A stretch of 64,000 nt of DNA from Mixophyes australis. Lineage: Eukaryota > Chordata > Amphibia > Anura > Limnodynastidae. A program made the position numbers and the translations under genes. The notes beneath the pieces are model-generated. The model was not told the DNA's origin, made no database searches, and worked only from the letters and a program-made list of their open reading frames with translations. Below are positions 25,129 through 34,530 of the stretch, piece after piece. The first letter of the stretch is position 1. The number at the start of each line of letters is the position of its first letter. The stretch covers positions 73,398,505 to 73,462,504 of the forward strand of contig JAVHZZ010000005.1 of NCBI GenBank assembly GCA_036250195.1, written 5' to 3'.

Positions 25129-25839
25129 ATATTTTCTGATTTTTCCATGCTTCTTGTACCATGGTTAAGAATGATTTTTTAAAATCATTACTAATAATGA
25201 AATATATGCAGACTTATTTATGAAATGTCTTTATTGCTAAACTTGTGCTCAAACTACAGCCAATGGCACTGCACTTTTTTATGATCATAGTACATAGTTA
25301 AAAAGTACCCATAATCTATGCACAAGGCAGACAGTTTGAGACCTGCACTAATGTTCATGAGGATGCAGCCTTTCAGGTGAATGGCATCATTGAGGCACCT
25401 CATCATCATTGTTTTCTTTGACCAATATGCCTCTGTCATCAATCAATAGAGTGTGATAGCTGACTTGAGAAAACATTAATGTACCAATGTTCCAGCCATT
25501 TGTTCAGAGTAAATGTCAGTGTTATTTAGCATAATACATATATATTATGTAGACCTACTCTAGAACTATGTTGGGACAATATTCTGGACCACCTTCTGTA
25601 ACTGAACATTTCAAGAACTCAAAACCAGTGTTCCAGGTGGGTTACATGGTCCCATATTTTGTTACTACACTCATCAATTCCATACTTCACAAAATTTCCA
25701 AACGGAAAATCAGGGGGAAAAAAAGCCTTGCCGCGACCCAGTCAATCTACAATCTAGTTCACCCAAAGAATTCCCCATCTGCCCAGCTCACTTTTTATAG
25801 GGCCTACTCTATGAGGTTCATAGAATCAGTACTATTTAG
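25129..25839. other. No gene recognised
   Basis: The open frame at 25,568-25,849 (+) has no recognisable motif. The minus strand has a long run of weak coding-like sequence broken by stops (about 25,250-25,640) that I could not assign to a family. Confidence 0.35.
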
Positions 25840-26370
25840 AGGTATGTAATTCTATTACTTCTATTATTACTATAGTTTCCAACTGACAGGGATGCTTTAC
25901 CACTTCAGATTTGGTATCTAAGTGGTGAGCAAGTCCCATATCAGATCTTAAGATTGGCCAGTCAAGTTGTATTATATTTGGAAATTCCTTCCACTCCAGA
26001 CAAAAGTCACCAACAAATTTAACTTGATTTTTGTTATTACTGTGTATTTCTTTCTTGTTATAGATCAAATCATTCCTATTTCTTATTTGGACTTGGTTAT
26101 AAGCTATTTTTATCAATCTTTTGCTGTACCCACGTTGTTTAAGCCTAGATCTCAATTCCTTGGCTCTTTGTTCGTAGTCAGATGGATCTGAGCAGTTCCA
26201 TTTAGTCTTAAGAATTCACCTTTTGGGATGTTTTTAATTACCGGTGGGAAGTGGGAACGCTCATAATGGAGTATGCTATTTGTTGCTGTTCTAATCATGA
26301 CAACTATCTTTTGCACATAATTTATTATATATAAATAAGGGATACCAAAAATAAACATTGATAACAACAA
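25840..26370 (-). pseudogene. Penelope-like element reverse transcriptase C-terminal fragment
   Basis: Minus strand. The 26,152-26,370 frame gives TATNSILHYERSHFPPVIKN followed by IPKGEFLRL, the PLE motif K.T..NS.LH...HP...K..IP.GQ.LR. A frameshift follows within a few codons, after which another frame continues with NCSDPSDYEQRAKELRSRL and KQRGYSKRLIKIAY (the PLE 'RGY' thumb block), then WPILRSDMGLAHHL. This is the stretch between the RT palm and the endonuclease. The copy lacks the catalytic RT motifs and the GIY-YIG domain at this locus. Confidence 0.8.
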
Positions 26371-27013
26371 AAATTAAAATTACCTCTATTTATAGTTTAT
26401 ATTGACAACAGGATTAAAGAACAATTCACGGGGTGAAATAACATGGCAAGCTCTTGATTGGTCATAGTATGTGTCAATCAAGACACTGACAGATAAGATT
26501 GGTTGTTCAGAGTATAAAACAAATGAAAGAGATACAAACGGGTAACTCCCATGATTAAGCCAACCAGGCAAAACGTCCGTTGGGCTGTACGTCCCACTAA
26601 GTGACATCAGAGCCGGAAGTGTGGGAAAGGCTTGTTCTCGGGGTACCGCCGCATCCAGAGTAGGAATTTACTCTGCTATTATTATACATGGCAATACAAA
26701 ATACTAGTTACTAATGTGTCCTTAAAAATATGTGTATGACCTTATAATTAGGGAGAGTATACTAAGAGGGGAAATACGATACACCACCTAACTAGCTACG
26801 ATACAACTATAGAAACGGGCTGTGATTATATGATCACACAGTGAATATCCTCAGAGCACGAATCTCGTTTCTAATAATCTGTCCATATGTATGAGGATAG
26901 ACTTACATTATTTAGCATATCGTTTCACTGAAGGGAATGTTAAAACCCCATTAATGTCACAATTTCAAGGGTGGCAATAACATTCAGAAAATGTTACTCT
27001 TTTCTGACACAAG
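26371..27013. other. Flank of the PLE fragment, non-coding
   Basis: Contains sequence such as 'cattagtgccggaag'-like GC-rich patches (around 26,600-26,655) and the hammerhead-like core listed separately. No coding frame. It ends at the target duplication of the chromovirus. Confidence 0.4.
26551..26594 (+). ncRNA. Degenerate hammerhead-ribozyme-like core (hypothesis)
   Basis: The order 'ATGATTA', a GCC...GGC mini-stem with loop AACCA, 'AAAAC', then CGT...ACG around a loop, then a GTC-like site resembles the hammerhead layout CUGANGA / stem II / GAAA / stem III / NUH, with substitutions in both conserved boxes. Hammerhead motifs are known from Penelope-like elements, and a PLE fragment is adjacent but on the other strand. 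No good stem I was found. The core is too degenerate to be expected to cleave. Confidence 0.25.
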
Positions 27014-27237
27014 GTAACTGTCACGGGCACTAGGAGTCTTTACCCAGGTATCACCAGATGATGGACTTACCAGAGCAGTATAGTTGGTAATATGGTACTC
27101 TAGTAGCGGGGTGACCACGGAACAGGAGACAGCAGATGGTAAGAGAATGCTCGAGGAAAGTCTATGACTAGCAGCACCGGTAATAGGTAGATAACTGTAC
27201 ACAAGGAACTGGATGGACAAGGAAACGTGAGGGTAGT

Positions 27238-27499
27238 CAGTGGTCTGCGTATAGCAAGTTGTACCACTGCTATAGTGAGGAGGAATGTCCAGGAGTAACG
27301 AGGAGGTGATGAGAGTCAGCGGTCTGCATATAGCAAGTTGTACCGCTGTCTGGGTGAATGAATGGAATCCAGGTGAAGGTATCAGGGGAGTCAGTGGTCT
27401 GCGTTAGCAAGTTGTACCACTGCTATGTGAGAGGATACTGGAAACTGGTGACACAGGAAACAGGAGACAGTGGTCTGCCTCTAGCAAGTTGTACCACTG
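27238..27499 (-). repeat. Four-copy stem-loop unit in the 3' LTR
   Basis: Four 31-32-bp units at 27,238-27,269, 27,317-27,348, 27,392-27,422 and 27,468-27,499. Each starts CAGTGGTCTGC and ends AGCAAGTTGTACCACTG, so that CAGTGGT pairs with ACCACTG. In unit 2 both arms differ (CAGCGGT and ACCGCTG), which preserves the pairing. Spacing is 75-79 bp. They would lie in the transcribed leader. Confidence 0.8.
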
Positions 27500-28029
27500 A
27501 AATATATATGTGAGGAGGAGCACGAGGAGATGAATGCAATGCAGAGTATACACGGGCACACTGAACTTGATCCCACGATGATATGCACAATATAATGATA
27601 ACTGATCAGCACTGCACAAATATACAAAGTCACAAGAACTATCCAGGCTAAAAGGAAACACAGTCAAATGATAGCAATAGTCTCAGTGGATAGGAAACTC
27701 CGGAGGAGAACAACTCAGTCCAGCTAGATATGCAATACACCAGCACAGTCAATGAGAAGTATGCATACCGTGGTTCAGGAGAGCAGGCTGTCAGAGAGAC
27801 GTGCAGGGATACCTGAACGGCTGGAGGCCGGCAGGATGAGAAGTCACAGGAGGGTGGAAGCGGTAACCAAGTAGGTGCAGCGCACGGTAGGTAGACCAGC
27901 AAGGATTAAACAATACTCAGGAAGCAGTAGTATATAGAACTGGACACCTGGAGAACACGGGAGAGTTGAGGCGGTCTAGCTGAGATGAAAGCAGCGGAGC
28001 GTTGACCCGATGCAGACAGGCGAGTTGAC

Positions 28030-28507
28030 ATAAGCAGGAACACTGTAGAAGCACGGAGACAGCGGGTCGGCTGGCTGCAGACACGATGAACACTGGAGAG
28101 TTGCGATGAGCAGGACTCTGAAGAAACACGGAGACAGCGGATAGGAATCAGCTGGTGCAGTCACGATGAACACGGGAGAGTTAAAGTGAGCAGGATACTG
28201 TAGAAGCACGGAGGCAGCGGATAGGAATCAGCTGGTGCAGTCACGATGAACACGGGAGAGTTGAGATGAGCAGGATACTGTAGAAGCACGGAGGCAGCGG
28301 ATAGAAATCAGCTGGTGCAGTCACGATGAACACAGGAGAGTTGAAGTGAGCAGGATACTGTAGAAGCACGGAGGCAGCGGATAGGAATCAGCTGGTGCAG
28401 TCACGATGAACACAGGAGAGTTGAGGTGAGCAGGATACTGTAGAAGCATGGGGACAGCGGATAGGAATCAGCTGGTGCAGTCACGATGAACACGGGAGAG
28501 TTGAAGT
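28030..28507 (-). repeat. 80-bp tandem repeats, 3' LTR
   Basis: About six head-to-tail units of 80 bp with landmarks GAGCAGGATACTGTAGAAGC, 'ggcagcggataggaatcagc' and 'gcagtcacgatgaacac'. The first two units are diverged; the last four are almost identical, which suggests expansion by unequal exchange or slippage. Short minus-strand open frames here are by-products of the repeat. Confidence 0.9.
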
Positions 28508-28723
28508 GGTTTGGAAACCACAAACGAACAACAGGAATCAGCAGGAGCTGAATACACGAGGAAACACAGGAACACCTTCAGAGGCTCATGGGGAATGAGA
28601 CTCCAAGATCAGGCAACGAGGTATTGACCACAGGTGCTTTAAATAGGGAGTGTTGCCTGATCAGCCAATTAACTAAAAGGAACAGGTACTGAAGGTTTGA
28701 AAGGGCTGCACATGCGCAGACCC

Positions 28724-29410
28724 TCAGGATGGTGAACGGCCACGGTTCCTAAACACACGAGAAGTAGCACTCACAGTCCGGTGAGTGACAGTACCCCCCC
28801 TTTTAAAGGTGGGCACAGAACACCTGGAACCGGGTTTGTCCGGAAACTTGGAATAAAACTTCTTAAGAAGAGCTGGAGCTTTGAGATCTTCAGCTTTGAT
28901 CCATGAGCGCTCCTCAGGGCCAAAGCCCTTCCAATGAACGAGGAAACGAAGAACTCCTCGCGAAATTTTTGCATCCAATATATGAGTAATCTCAAAGTCT
29001 TCCACCTGATGAATTTGAACTGGCCGAGGTGCTGAAGGAGGGACCGAGAAACGGTTGATGATGAGAGGTTTGAGCAAGGACACATGGAAGGCGTTGGAAA
29101 TACGAAGATTCTTAGGAAGTAGAAGTTTGAAACAAACTGGATTTATCACTTGAATGATCCTATACAGACCAATAAAACGAGGAGCGAATTTCATAGATGG
29201 GACCTTCAAACGAATATTTTTGGTAGATAACCAAACACGATCTCCGATTTTCAGTGGTGGAATAGCCCGTCTCTTTTTATCTGCAAAAGACTTATATCTG
29301 GCAGATGTCTTCTTTAAACAGGTTTTGACCTGAGACCAAATATTTTTGAAGGTTTGACAAACAGTCTCTACAGCAGGAACTTGGGTGGGAGGGAGGGCAG
29401 GACGGATGGT
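28724..29410 (-). pseudogene. Chromovirus integrase C-terminus and chromodomain
   Basis: Frame shifted against the integrase core. It contains FKNIWSQVKTCLKKTSARYK, IGDRVWLSTKNIRLK, KFAPRFIGLYRI and the family 'FHVSLLKPLI' block, then a chromodomain: FEITHILDAKISRGVLRFLV, HWKGFGPEERSWIKAEDL and LLKKFYSKFPDKPG, with the aromatic positions (Y/F, W, W) mostly kept. Chromodomains of chromoviruses steer integration to marked chromatin. The open frame runs through the polypurine tract and about 67 bp into the 3' LTR before stopping. Confidence 0.9.
28794..28804 (-). promoter_or_regulatory. Polypurine tract
   Basis: Minus strand AAAAGGGGGGG, three bases (TAC) before the 3' LTR starts with TGTCAC. 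This is the normal position of the plus-strand primer of LTR retrotransposons. Confidence 0.85.
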
Positions 29411-29892
29411 GACCGTAAACCACAAAGAATGGAGTTTTAGAAGATGACTCATGGTACATGTTGTTATGAGCGAATTCAGCCCAAGGAAGCAATTCTACCC
29501 AGTTGTCTTGATTGGCTGACGAGAACATCCTTATAAACGTCTCAAGATCTTGATTGACCCTTTTAGTTTGTCCGTTTGATTGAGGATGGTAGGAAGATGA
29601 GAGTGATAATCGTATGCCCAAGGTCTTACAAAGGGCCCGCCAGAATCTGGAAACGAATTGTACTCCTCTATCTGACACAATCTCGGACGGACATCCATGA
29701 ATACGAAAGATTTCTTTGATGAAATACTCAGCCAGAGTAGAAGAAGAAGGCAAACCAGTCAAGGGAACGAAATGCGCCATCTTCGAAAATCTGTCCACCA
29801 CTACCCAAATAGTATTGCAGTTTTTACTAGGAGGAAGATCAGTAACAAAGTCCATACTAATATGGGTCCATGGCCTGGATGGAATGGGTAGT
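29390..29892 (-). pseudogene. Chromovirus integrase core
   Basis: Continues after the insertion: SRPWTHISMDFVTDLPPSKN (first catalytic Asp in MDF), VVVDRFSKMAHFVPL, SDRGVQFVSRFW (second Asp) and YHPQSNGQTKRVNQ. In the last motif the family has a catalytic Glu; here it is Lys, so strand-transfer activity should be lost. A frameshift lies near 29,390-29,410 ('CPPSHPSS' in this frame against the expected linker in the next). The ORF-like extension of this frame upstream of 29,892 lies in the inserted element and is not integrase. Confidence 0.9.
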
Positions 29893-30067
29893 GATAAGTA
29901 TAATAGAACAGACCTTATGGGCGCTTCACTAAGGTGTGCAGCCGTGTACCCACCCCAGAGCTTCCACCAAAAACTCAAAAATAAATACACAGTACACACA
30001 AATGGGTACGTACACTGGCGCTACCGTCTTAGACTCACAGGGAACCTCTGAAAAGAGGACTGTATCA

Positions 30068-30349
30068 CCTCAATCCTCTCGTCATGCGAGGTACATAATA
30101 CAAGAAAAAACAAAGAAGAAACAAAGAAAAAACATGGCATAATAACGTAGGACACTCGATAAAGTCCACCACCACTATGGGGTATAAGGTGATCCTCAAA
30201 AATAGGTGATGTCAATGAAAACTTCCAGTAAGCACCCGTGGTTTATTCTTCAATTCTCTCCCCCTTAGGGTATATGCTTACATAACAGAAGATCAATATG
30301 CGCCTGTAGGGTTGTGCTCTGCTCCCTTAACAGTGTTGCAGTGTATGTT
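30068..30349 (+). repeat. Left arm of foldback insertion
   Basis: Inverted copy of 30,644-30,927. It begins CCTCAATCCTCTCGTCATGC and ends 'gcagtgtatgtt'. Differences between arms are a few single bases and small indels in the A-rich stretch (about 30,101-30,130). Confidence 0.9.
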
Positions 30350-30643
30350 GTATGTCCATGCCTTGAGAAAGACCCTGGACTGTGGGTTGAAACGCGTTGG
30401 CGGCTGGTGACCCGGTTATCGTGTGTACAGGTGACAGTGCTGTTTATATTGGAACTGAGCTGCAGCAGTGAATATTTATACGCATGCACTTTTATGCTTT
30501 ACACTTGGTACGGGTCCACACTATTGACTCTAATCATTCAGATTGTTTTTATGGAAAATAAATGTGCTTTGTGATAATGCACTATTGTGGTTGCTTTGCT
30601 TTTTCTTCTCTTTATATCTACATGTTGGAGTTGAGTGAAAGAA

Positions 30644-30927
30644 AACATACACTGCAACACTGTTAAGGGAGCAGAGCACAACCCTACAGGCGCATATTGA
30701 TCTTCTGTTATGTAAGCATATACCCTAAGGGGGAGAGAATTGAAGAATAAACCACGGGTGCTTACTGGAAGTTTTCATTGACATCACCTATTTTTGAGGA
30801 TCACCTTATACCCCATAGTGGTGGTGGACTTTATCGAGTGTCCTACGTTATTATGCCATGTTTTTTCTTTGTTTCTTCTTTTGTTTTTTTCTTGTATTAT
30901 GTACCTCGCATGACGAGAGGATTGAGG
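30644..30927 (-). repeat. Right arm of foldback insertion
   Basis: Reverse complement of the left arm. It starts 'aacatacactgcaacactg' and ends 'gacgagaggattgagg' at the element's border with the 13-bp duplication. Confidence 0.9.
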
Positions 30928-30940
30928 GGAATGGGTAGTG

Positions 30941-32048
30941 GTTGAAGCAAACCCGCTGGAGTTCTGCGGGGGGTCTTGAACTGGGAACACAATTCACATG
31001 CGGCTACAAACTCTTTGACATCTTTCCTCATAGAAGGCCACCAGTAACTTCGAGAGAGGATTTCAAAAGTCTTGCGTTCACCAGAGTGTCCAGAAAAACG
31101 AGAAGAGTGAAACCACAAAAGGATTTTCTTCCTAAGAGCAGAAGGCACAAGGGTTTTCCCAAATGGTAGCACCTTAGTGGAAGAAGCAGCCAGAGAAACA
31201 CATTTGGGGTCTAATATAGAGTGGTTGGGAACCTCTTCAACGTCTGAGAACGTCACAAAGGCTCGAGATAGAGCGTCTGCTTTTTTATTCTTTGCAGCTG
31301 GTTTGAAGGTTATGATTAACTCAAAACGAGAAAAGAAAAGAGACCATCTTGCTTGACGAGGATTCAAACATTGAGCAGACTGTAGATATGACAAATTCTT
31401 ATGATCAGTAAAAATTGTCACAGGATGACGAGCTCCCTCCAACAAGTATCTCCACTCCTCTAATGCTACTTTAATAGCCAGCAACTCCTTGTCCCCGATG
31501 GTGTAATTCTTCTCTGCAGGCAGAAGACCCCGAGAGTAAAAGGCACAAGGATGGAATTTTTGTTGCTCCGATCTTTGGGAGAGAATTGCTCCTAAACCAA
31601 CATTAGAGGCATCTACCTCTAGGAAGAAGGGAAGCGTCACATCAGGCTGTCGAAGTATGGGAGCAGAGGAGAAGGACTCTTTAAGAAACTGAAAGGCTTG
31701 AAGAGCCTCAGATGACCATTGCTTAGTATTGGCCCCTTTACGAGTCAGGGCCACAATAGGAGATGCAATCGAAGAGAAATCTTGAATGAAGCGTCTATAG
31801 TAATTGGCAAAACCTAAAAAACGCTGAATTGCACGAAGAGTAGTTGGCTGAGGCCAATGTAACACAGCATTCACCTTTTCTGGATCCATCTGCAGACCAA
31901 CTCCGGAGACAATATATCCCAAAAATGGAATCTGGGGCAACTCGAATGAACATTTTTCTAATTTGCAGAATAATGAATTTCTCCGGAGTCTGGAAAGAAC
32001 TTCTGCCACATGTTGGTGATGAGAAGGCAGGTCATGTGAAAAGATCAA
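30941..32048 (-). pseudogene. Chromovirus RT thumb, RNase H and integrase zinc finger
   Basis: Open frame beginning within the YxDD region with ILIFSHDLPSHHQHV. RT connection: FLGYIVSGVG and RFLGFANYYRRFI. RNase H: FLEVDASNVGLGAILSQR, YTIGDKELLAI and FTDHKNLSYL, carrying the D, E and D residues expected. Integrase zinc-binding region: HSSRFSGHSGERKTFEIL, YWWPSMRKDV, CELCSQFK. The frame is then cut by the 1,034-bp insertion; the original reading resumes in the next fragment with a short overlap from the 13-bp target duplication. Confidence 0.92.
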
Positions 32049-32650
32049 TATGTCGTTCAGATAAACGACATATTAATGAAGCCCTGGAAAACAGCGGGGG
32101 CATTACATAACCCGAAGGGCATTACTAAGTATTCATAATGCCCATCTCTGGTGTTGAAAGCTGTCTTCCATTTGTCACCGGACCTGATTCTAATTAAATT
32201 GTAGGCACCACGAAGATCCAACTTGGTAAAGATCCGAGCTCCCTTAATCCGATCAAATAGCTCAGTAATAAGTGGAATAGGATACCGATTTTTGATAGTA
32301 ATGGCGTTAAGTCCACGAAAATCTATGAAGGGGCGTAAGGATCCATCCTTATTTTTTACAAAGAAGAACCCGGCTCCAGCGGGAGAAGTAGAAGGTCGAA
32401 TAAATCCTCGCTGGAGATTCTCTTGGATGTATTCAGATGTAGCTTGAGTTTCAGGTAACGAAAGTGGATACACACGACCCCTAGGAGGAGTCTTGCCAGG
32501 TAGAAGATCAATCGGACAATCCCATGAACGATGAGGAGGAAGACGTTCAGACTGAGTTTTATCAAATACATCGGCAAACGAAGCATACTGAGGAGGGAGT
32601 CCCGGTGAGGAAGGTGAAATGGAGGATTGCTGTATTTTAAGAGGAACGAC
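32049..32650 (-). pseudogene. Chromovirus reverse transcriptase, N-terminal part
   Basis: Same frame as gag-protease, directly after its stop. The region shows the approach segment [12 protein letters not shown] and [11 protein letters not shown], the fingers motif [54 protein letters not shown] (first catalytic Asp) and [13 protein letters not shown]. At 32,047-32,074 the normal spacer before the YxDD box is missing, the frame shifts and ends, and the first Asp of the box reads Asn (Y-L-N-D in the shifted frame). RT cannot be functional from this copy. Confidence 0.9.
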
Positions 32651-34036
32651 TTAGGAGAGACAACGGTGATGACATTCAGCTCCCCAAGACGTAACTTGAG
32701 GAGTGCGCCAGTCAATCTGGGGAGAGTGACATTGAAGCCATGGAAGGCCTAAAACAATCGGACTTGTAGTAACAGGAAGAATTAAAAACGAAATTTCTTC
32801 TTGGTGTAGTACACCAATCTGAAGGGTTACTGGAGACGTACTCTGGGTGATGAGACCATTGATAATGCGTGATCCATCAATAGCAGTCACAGTAATAGGT
32901 GTCTTCAAGGTAATCACTGGTAGGGACCATTGATTCACGAGGGATTTAGAAATAAAATTTCCCGCAGCTCCAGAATCAATCAGTGCTTGGGACTTAAAGG
33001 ATTTGGTAGCAAAGGAAACTGTAACATCAAAAGCGCAGACTTTTAATTTCGTAGAACATGGAGAGGACTCCAGGGACCCTAACTTCACCTCTCCAGAACT
33101 AGTTAGGGCCTGGCATTTCCCGATTTTTTTAGGGCATGAATTGAGCATATGTGTGGAATCAGCACAATAGATACAAAGTCTATTCTTTACTCTTCGGTTT
33201 CTCTCCTCAGACGTTAATTTGGAACGTCCTATCTCCATGGGTATCACAGGAGATGAAGCTGGGCGAAGTTGAGAAGTAGAGCGAAGAAGTGCTTTAACTG
33301 AAGTTGTTTTTTCAGACTCCCTTTCACGAAATCTCATGTCTACACGATGGCAAAGAGAAATTAAATCTTCTAAAGAAGTAGGTAGTTCTTGAGTAGTCAG
33401 TGCATCTTTAATTTTATCAGAAAGCCCCTGCCAGAAGGCGGCAATAAACGCTTCAGTGTTCCACTGAAGTTCAGAGGCTAATATCCTAAATTGAATGACG
33501 TACTGGCCTACTGTACGAGAACCCTGACGTAGACAGAGGATGCTGGATGCAGCGGAGATGACACGACCTGGTTCATCAAATACACTTCGGAACGTGGAAA
33601 TAAATTTGGCACTATCCTGTAATAATGGATCGTTTCTTTCCCACAGAGGGGAAGCCCATGCGAGAGCTTGTCCAGAAAACAATGAAATGAGATAGGCCAC
33701 TCTGGAACGATGAGTAGAGAAATTTTGAGGTTGGAGCTCAAAATGAACTGAGCATTGATTGAGAAAACCCGTACATGTTTTGGGGTCTCCATCATACTTT
33801 GACGGAGTAGGCAGGTGAAGCGTGGAAGCCGTAGACACCTGGGATGGCACTGGGGAAACGGAGGAAAGCACAGGAGCAGCAACAGTAGCTGTGATGTTTT
33901 GCCCAGATGTTCCTTGGGAGGCTAACGCCTGGTAACATTGCAACAACAGCTGTTGGCGAGCATCCTGTTGCTCCATACGGGTAACCAGATGCTGCAGCAT
34001 CTCTTTAGCTGTAGGTTCCGAATCTGGGTCTGTCAT
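32651..34036 (-). pseudogene. gag and protease of the chromovirus
   Basis: 461-aa open frame from the ATG at 34,036, which directly follows the primer site. Residues about 75-240 form a retrotransposon gag domain (SKYDGDPKTCTGFLNQC, then a W-x-ASPLW block and a FRSVFDEPGR-type block). A CCHC zinc knuckle, C-IY-C-ADST-H-MLNS-C, lies at about residue 285. The protease active site DSGAAGNFI lies at about residue 355 and is followed by LILPV, IVLGLPWL and a terminal W-G-AECH block. A TAA stop at 32,653-32,651 ends it; RT then continues in the same frame. Gag and pol are one frame in relatives, so this stop is probably a lesion, although read-through cannot be excluded. Gag packages the RNA; the protease would process the polyprotein. 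Confidence 0.9.
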
Positions 34037-34037
34037 G

Positions 34038-34047
34038 GCCTGATCTT
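34038..34047 (-). promoter_or_regulatory. Primer-binding site complementary to the element's own 5' end
   Basis: Minus strand AAGATCAGGC, starting 2 nt inside the 5' LTR boundary and ending just before the gag start codon. No TGG-type start expected for a tRNA primer is present. All 10 bases are complementary to the predicted first bases of the element's transcript. Tf1 and Sushi-group chromoviruses are known to prime reverse transcription this way, by folding and cleaving the 5' end of their own RNA. Confidence 0.75.
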
Positions 34048-34268
34048 ACTGTCACGGGCACTAGGAGTCTTTACCCAGGTATCACCAGATGATGGACTTA
34101 CCAGAGCAGTATAGTTGGTAATATGGTACTCTGGTAGCGGGGTGACCACGGAACAGGAGACAGCAGATGGTAAGAGAATGCTCGAGGAAAGTCTATGACT
34201 AGCAGCACTGGTAATAGGTAGATAACTGTACACGAGGAACTGGATGGACAAGGAAACGTGAGGGTAGT

Positions 34269-34530
34269 CAGTGGTCTGCGTATAGCAAGTTGTACCACTG
34301 CTATAGTGAGGAGGAATGTCCAGGAGTAACGAGGAGGTGATGAGAGTCAGCGGTCTGCGTATAGCAAGTTGTACCACTGTCTGGGTGAATGAATGGAATC
34401 CAGGTGAAGGTATCAGGGGAGTCAGTGGTCTGCGTTAGCAAGTTGTACCACTGCTATGTGAGAGGATACTGGAAACTGGTGACACAGGAAACAGGAGACA
34501 GTGGTCTGCCTCTAGCAAGTTGTACCACTG
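34269..34530 (-). repeat. Four-copy stem-loop unit in the 5' LTR
   Basis: Same four units as in the 3' LTR, shifted by 7,031 bp (34,269-34,300, 34,348-34,379, 34,423-34,453, 34,499-34,530). Here unit 2 reads CAGCGGT and ACCACTG, so one pair has become G-U-like or mismatched. Confidence 0.8.

Larger units (their letters stand above)
27019..28790 (-). repeat. 3' LTR of the chromovirus
   Basis: 1,772 bp. On the minus strand U3 starts at 28,790 with TGTCACTCACCGG. A TATA box (TATTTAAA) lies at 28,645-28,638 and the expected transcript start near 28,617-28,614. Beyond it lie the 80-bp tandem repeats (28,030-28,507) and four copies of a stem-loop unit (27,238-27,499). It is about 212 bp shorter than the 5' LTR because the tandem-repeat block is shorter. 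No canonical AATAAA was spotted on the minus strand, so the poly(A) site is unknown. Confidence 0.93.
29894..30927. mobile_element. Foldback insertion inside the chromovirus pol gene
   Basis: 1,034 bp inserted in the integrase region, flanked by a perfect 13-bp direct repeat, ggaatgggtagtg (29,881-29,893 and 30,928-30,940). It consists of a one-sided 174-bp segment, a 282-bp arm, a 294-bp centre and a 284-bp inverted arm that are almost identical. No transposase or RT frame is present; open frames in it have no family motifs. The long target duplication points to target-primed or Penelope-type insertion, not a cut-and-paste transposon. The centre contains 'ggttgaaacgcgttggcggc', a motif seen in frog PLE/DIRS-like repeats by recollection. 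Confidence 0.85.

Noticed and set aside
27404..28209. Minus-strand frames in the LTRs as possible accessory genes
   Set aside because: They lie in the LTR leader and tandem repeats, are present in both LTRs and have no domain or conserved start.
29936..30215. Open frames inside the foldback insertion
   Set aside because: No domain motifs; they come from inverted arms and are mirrored on the other side.
32356..32715. 119-aa minus-strand frame overlapping the gag-pol junction
   Set aside because: It overlaps the true RT frame, which carries the conserved RT motifs; this frame has none.
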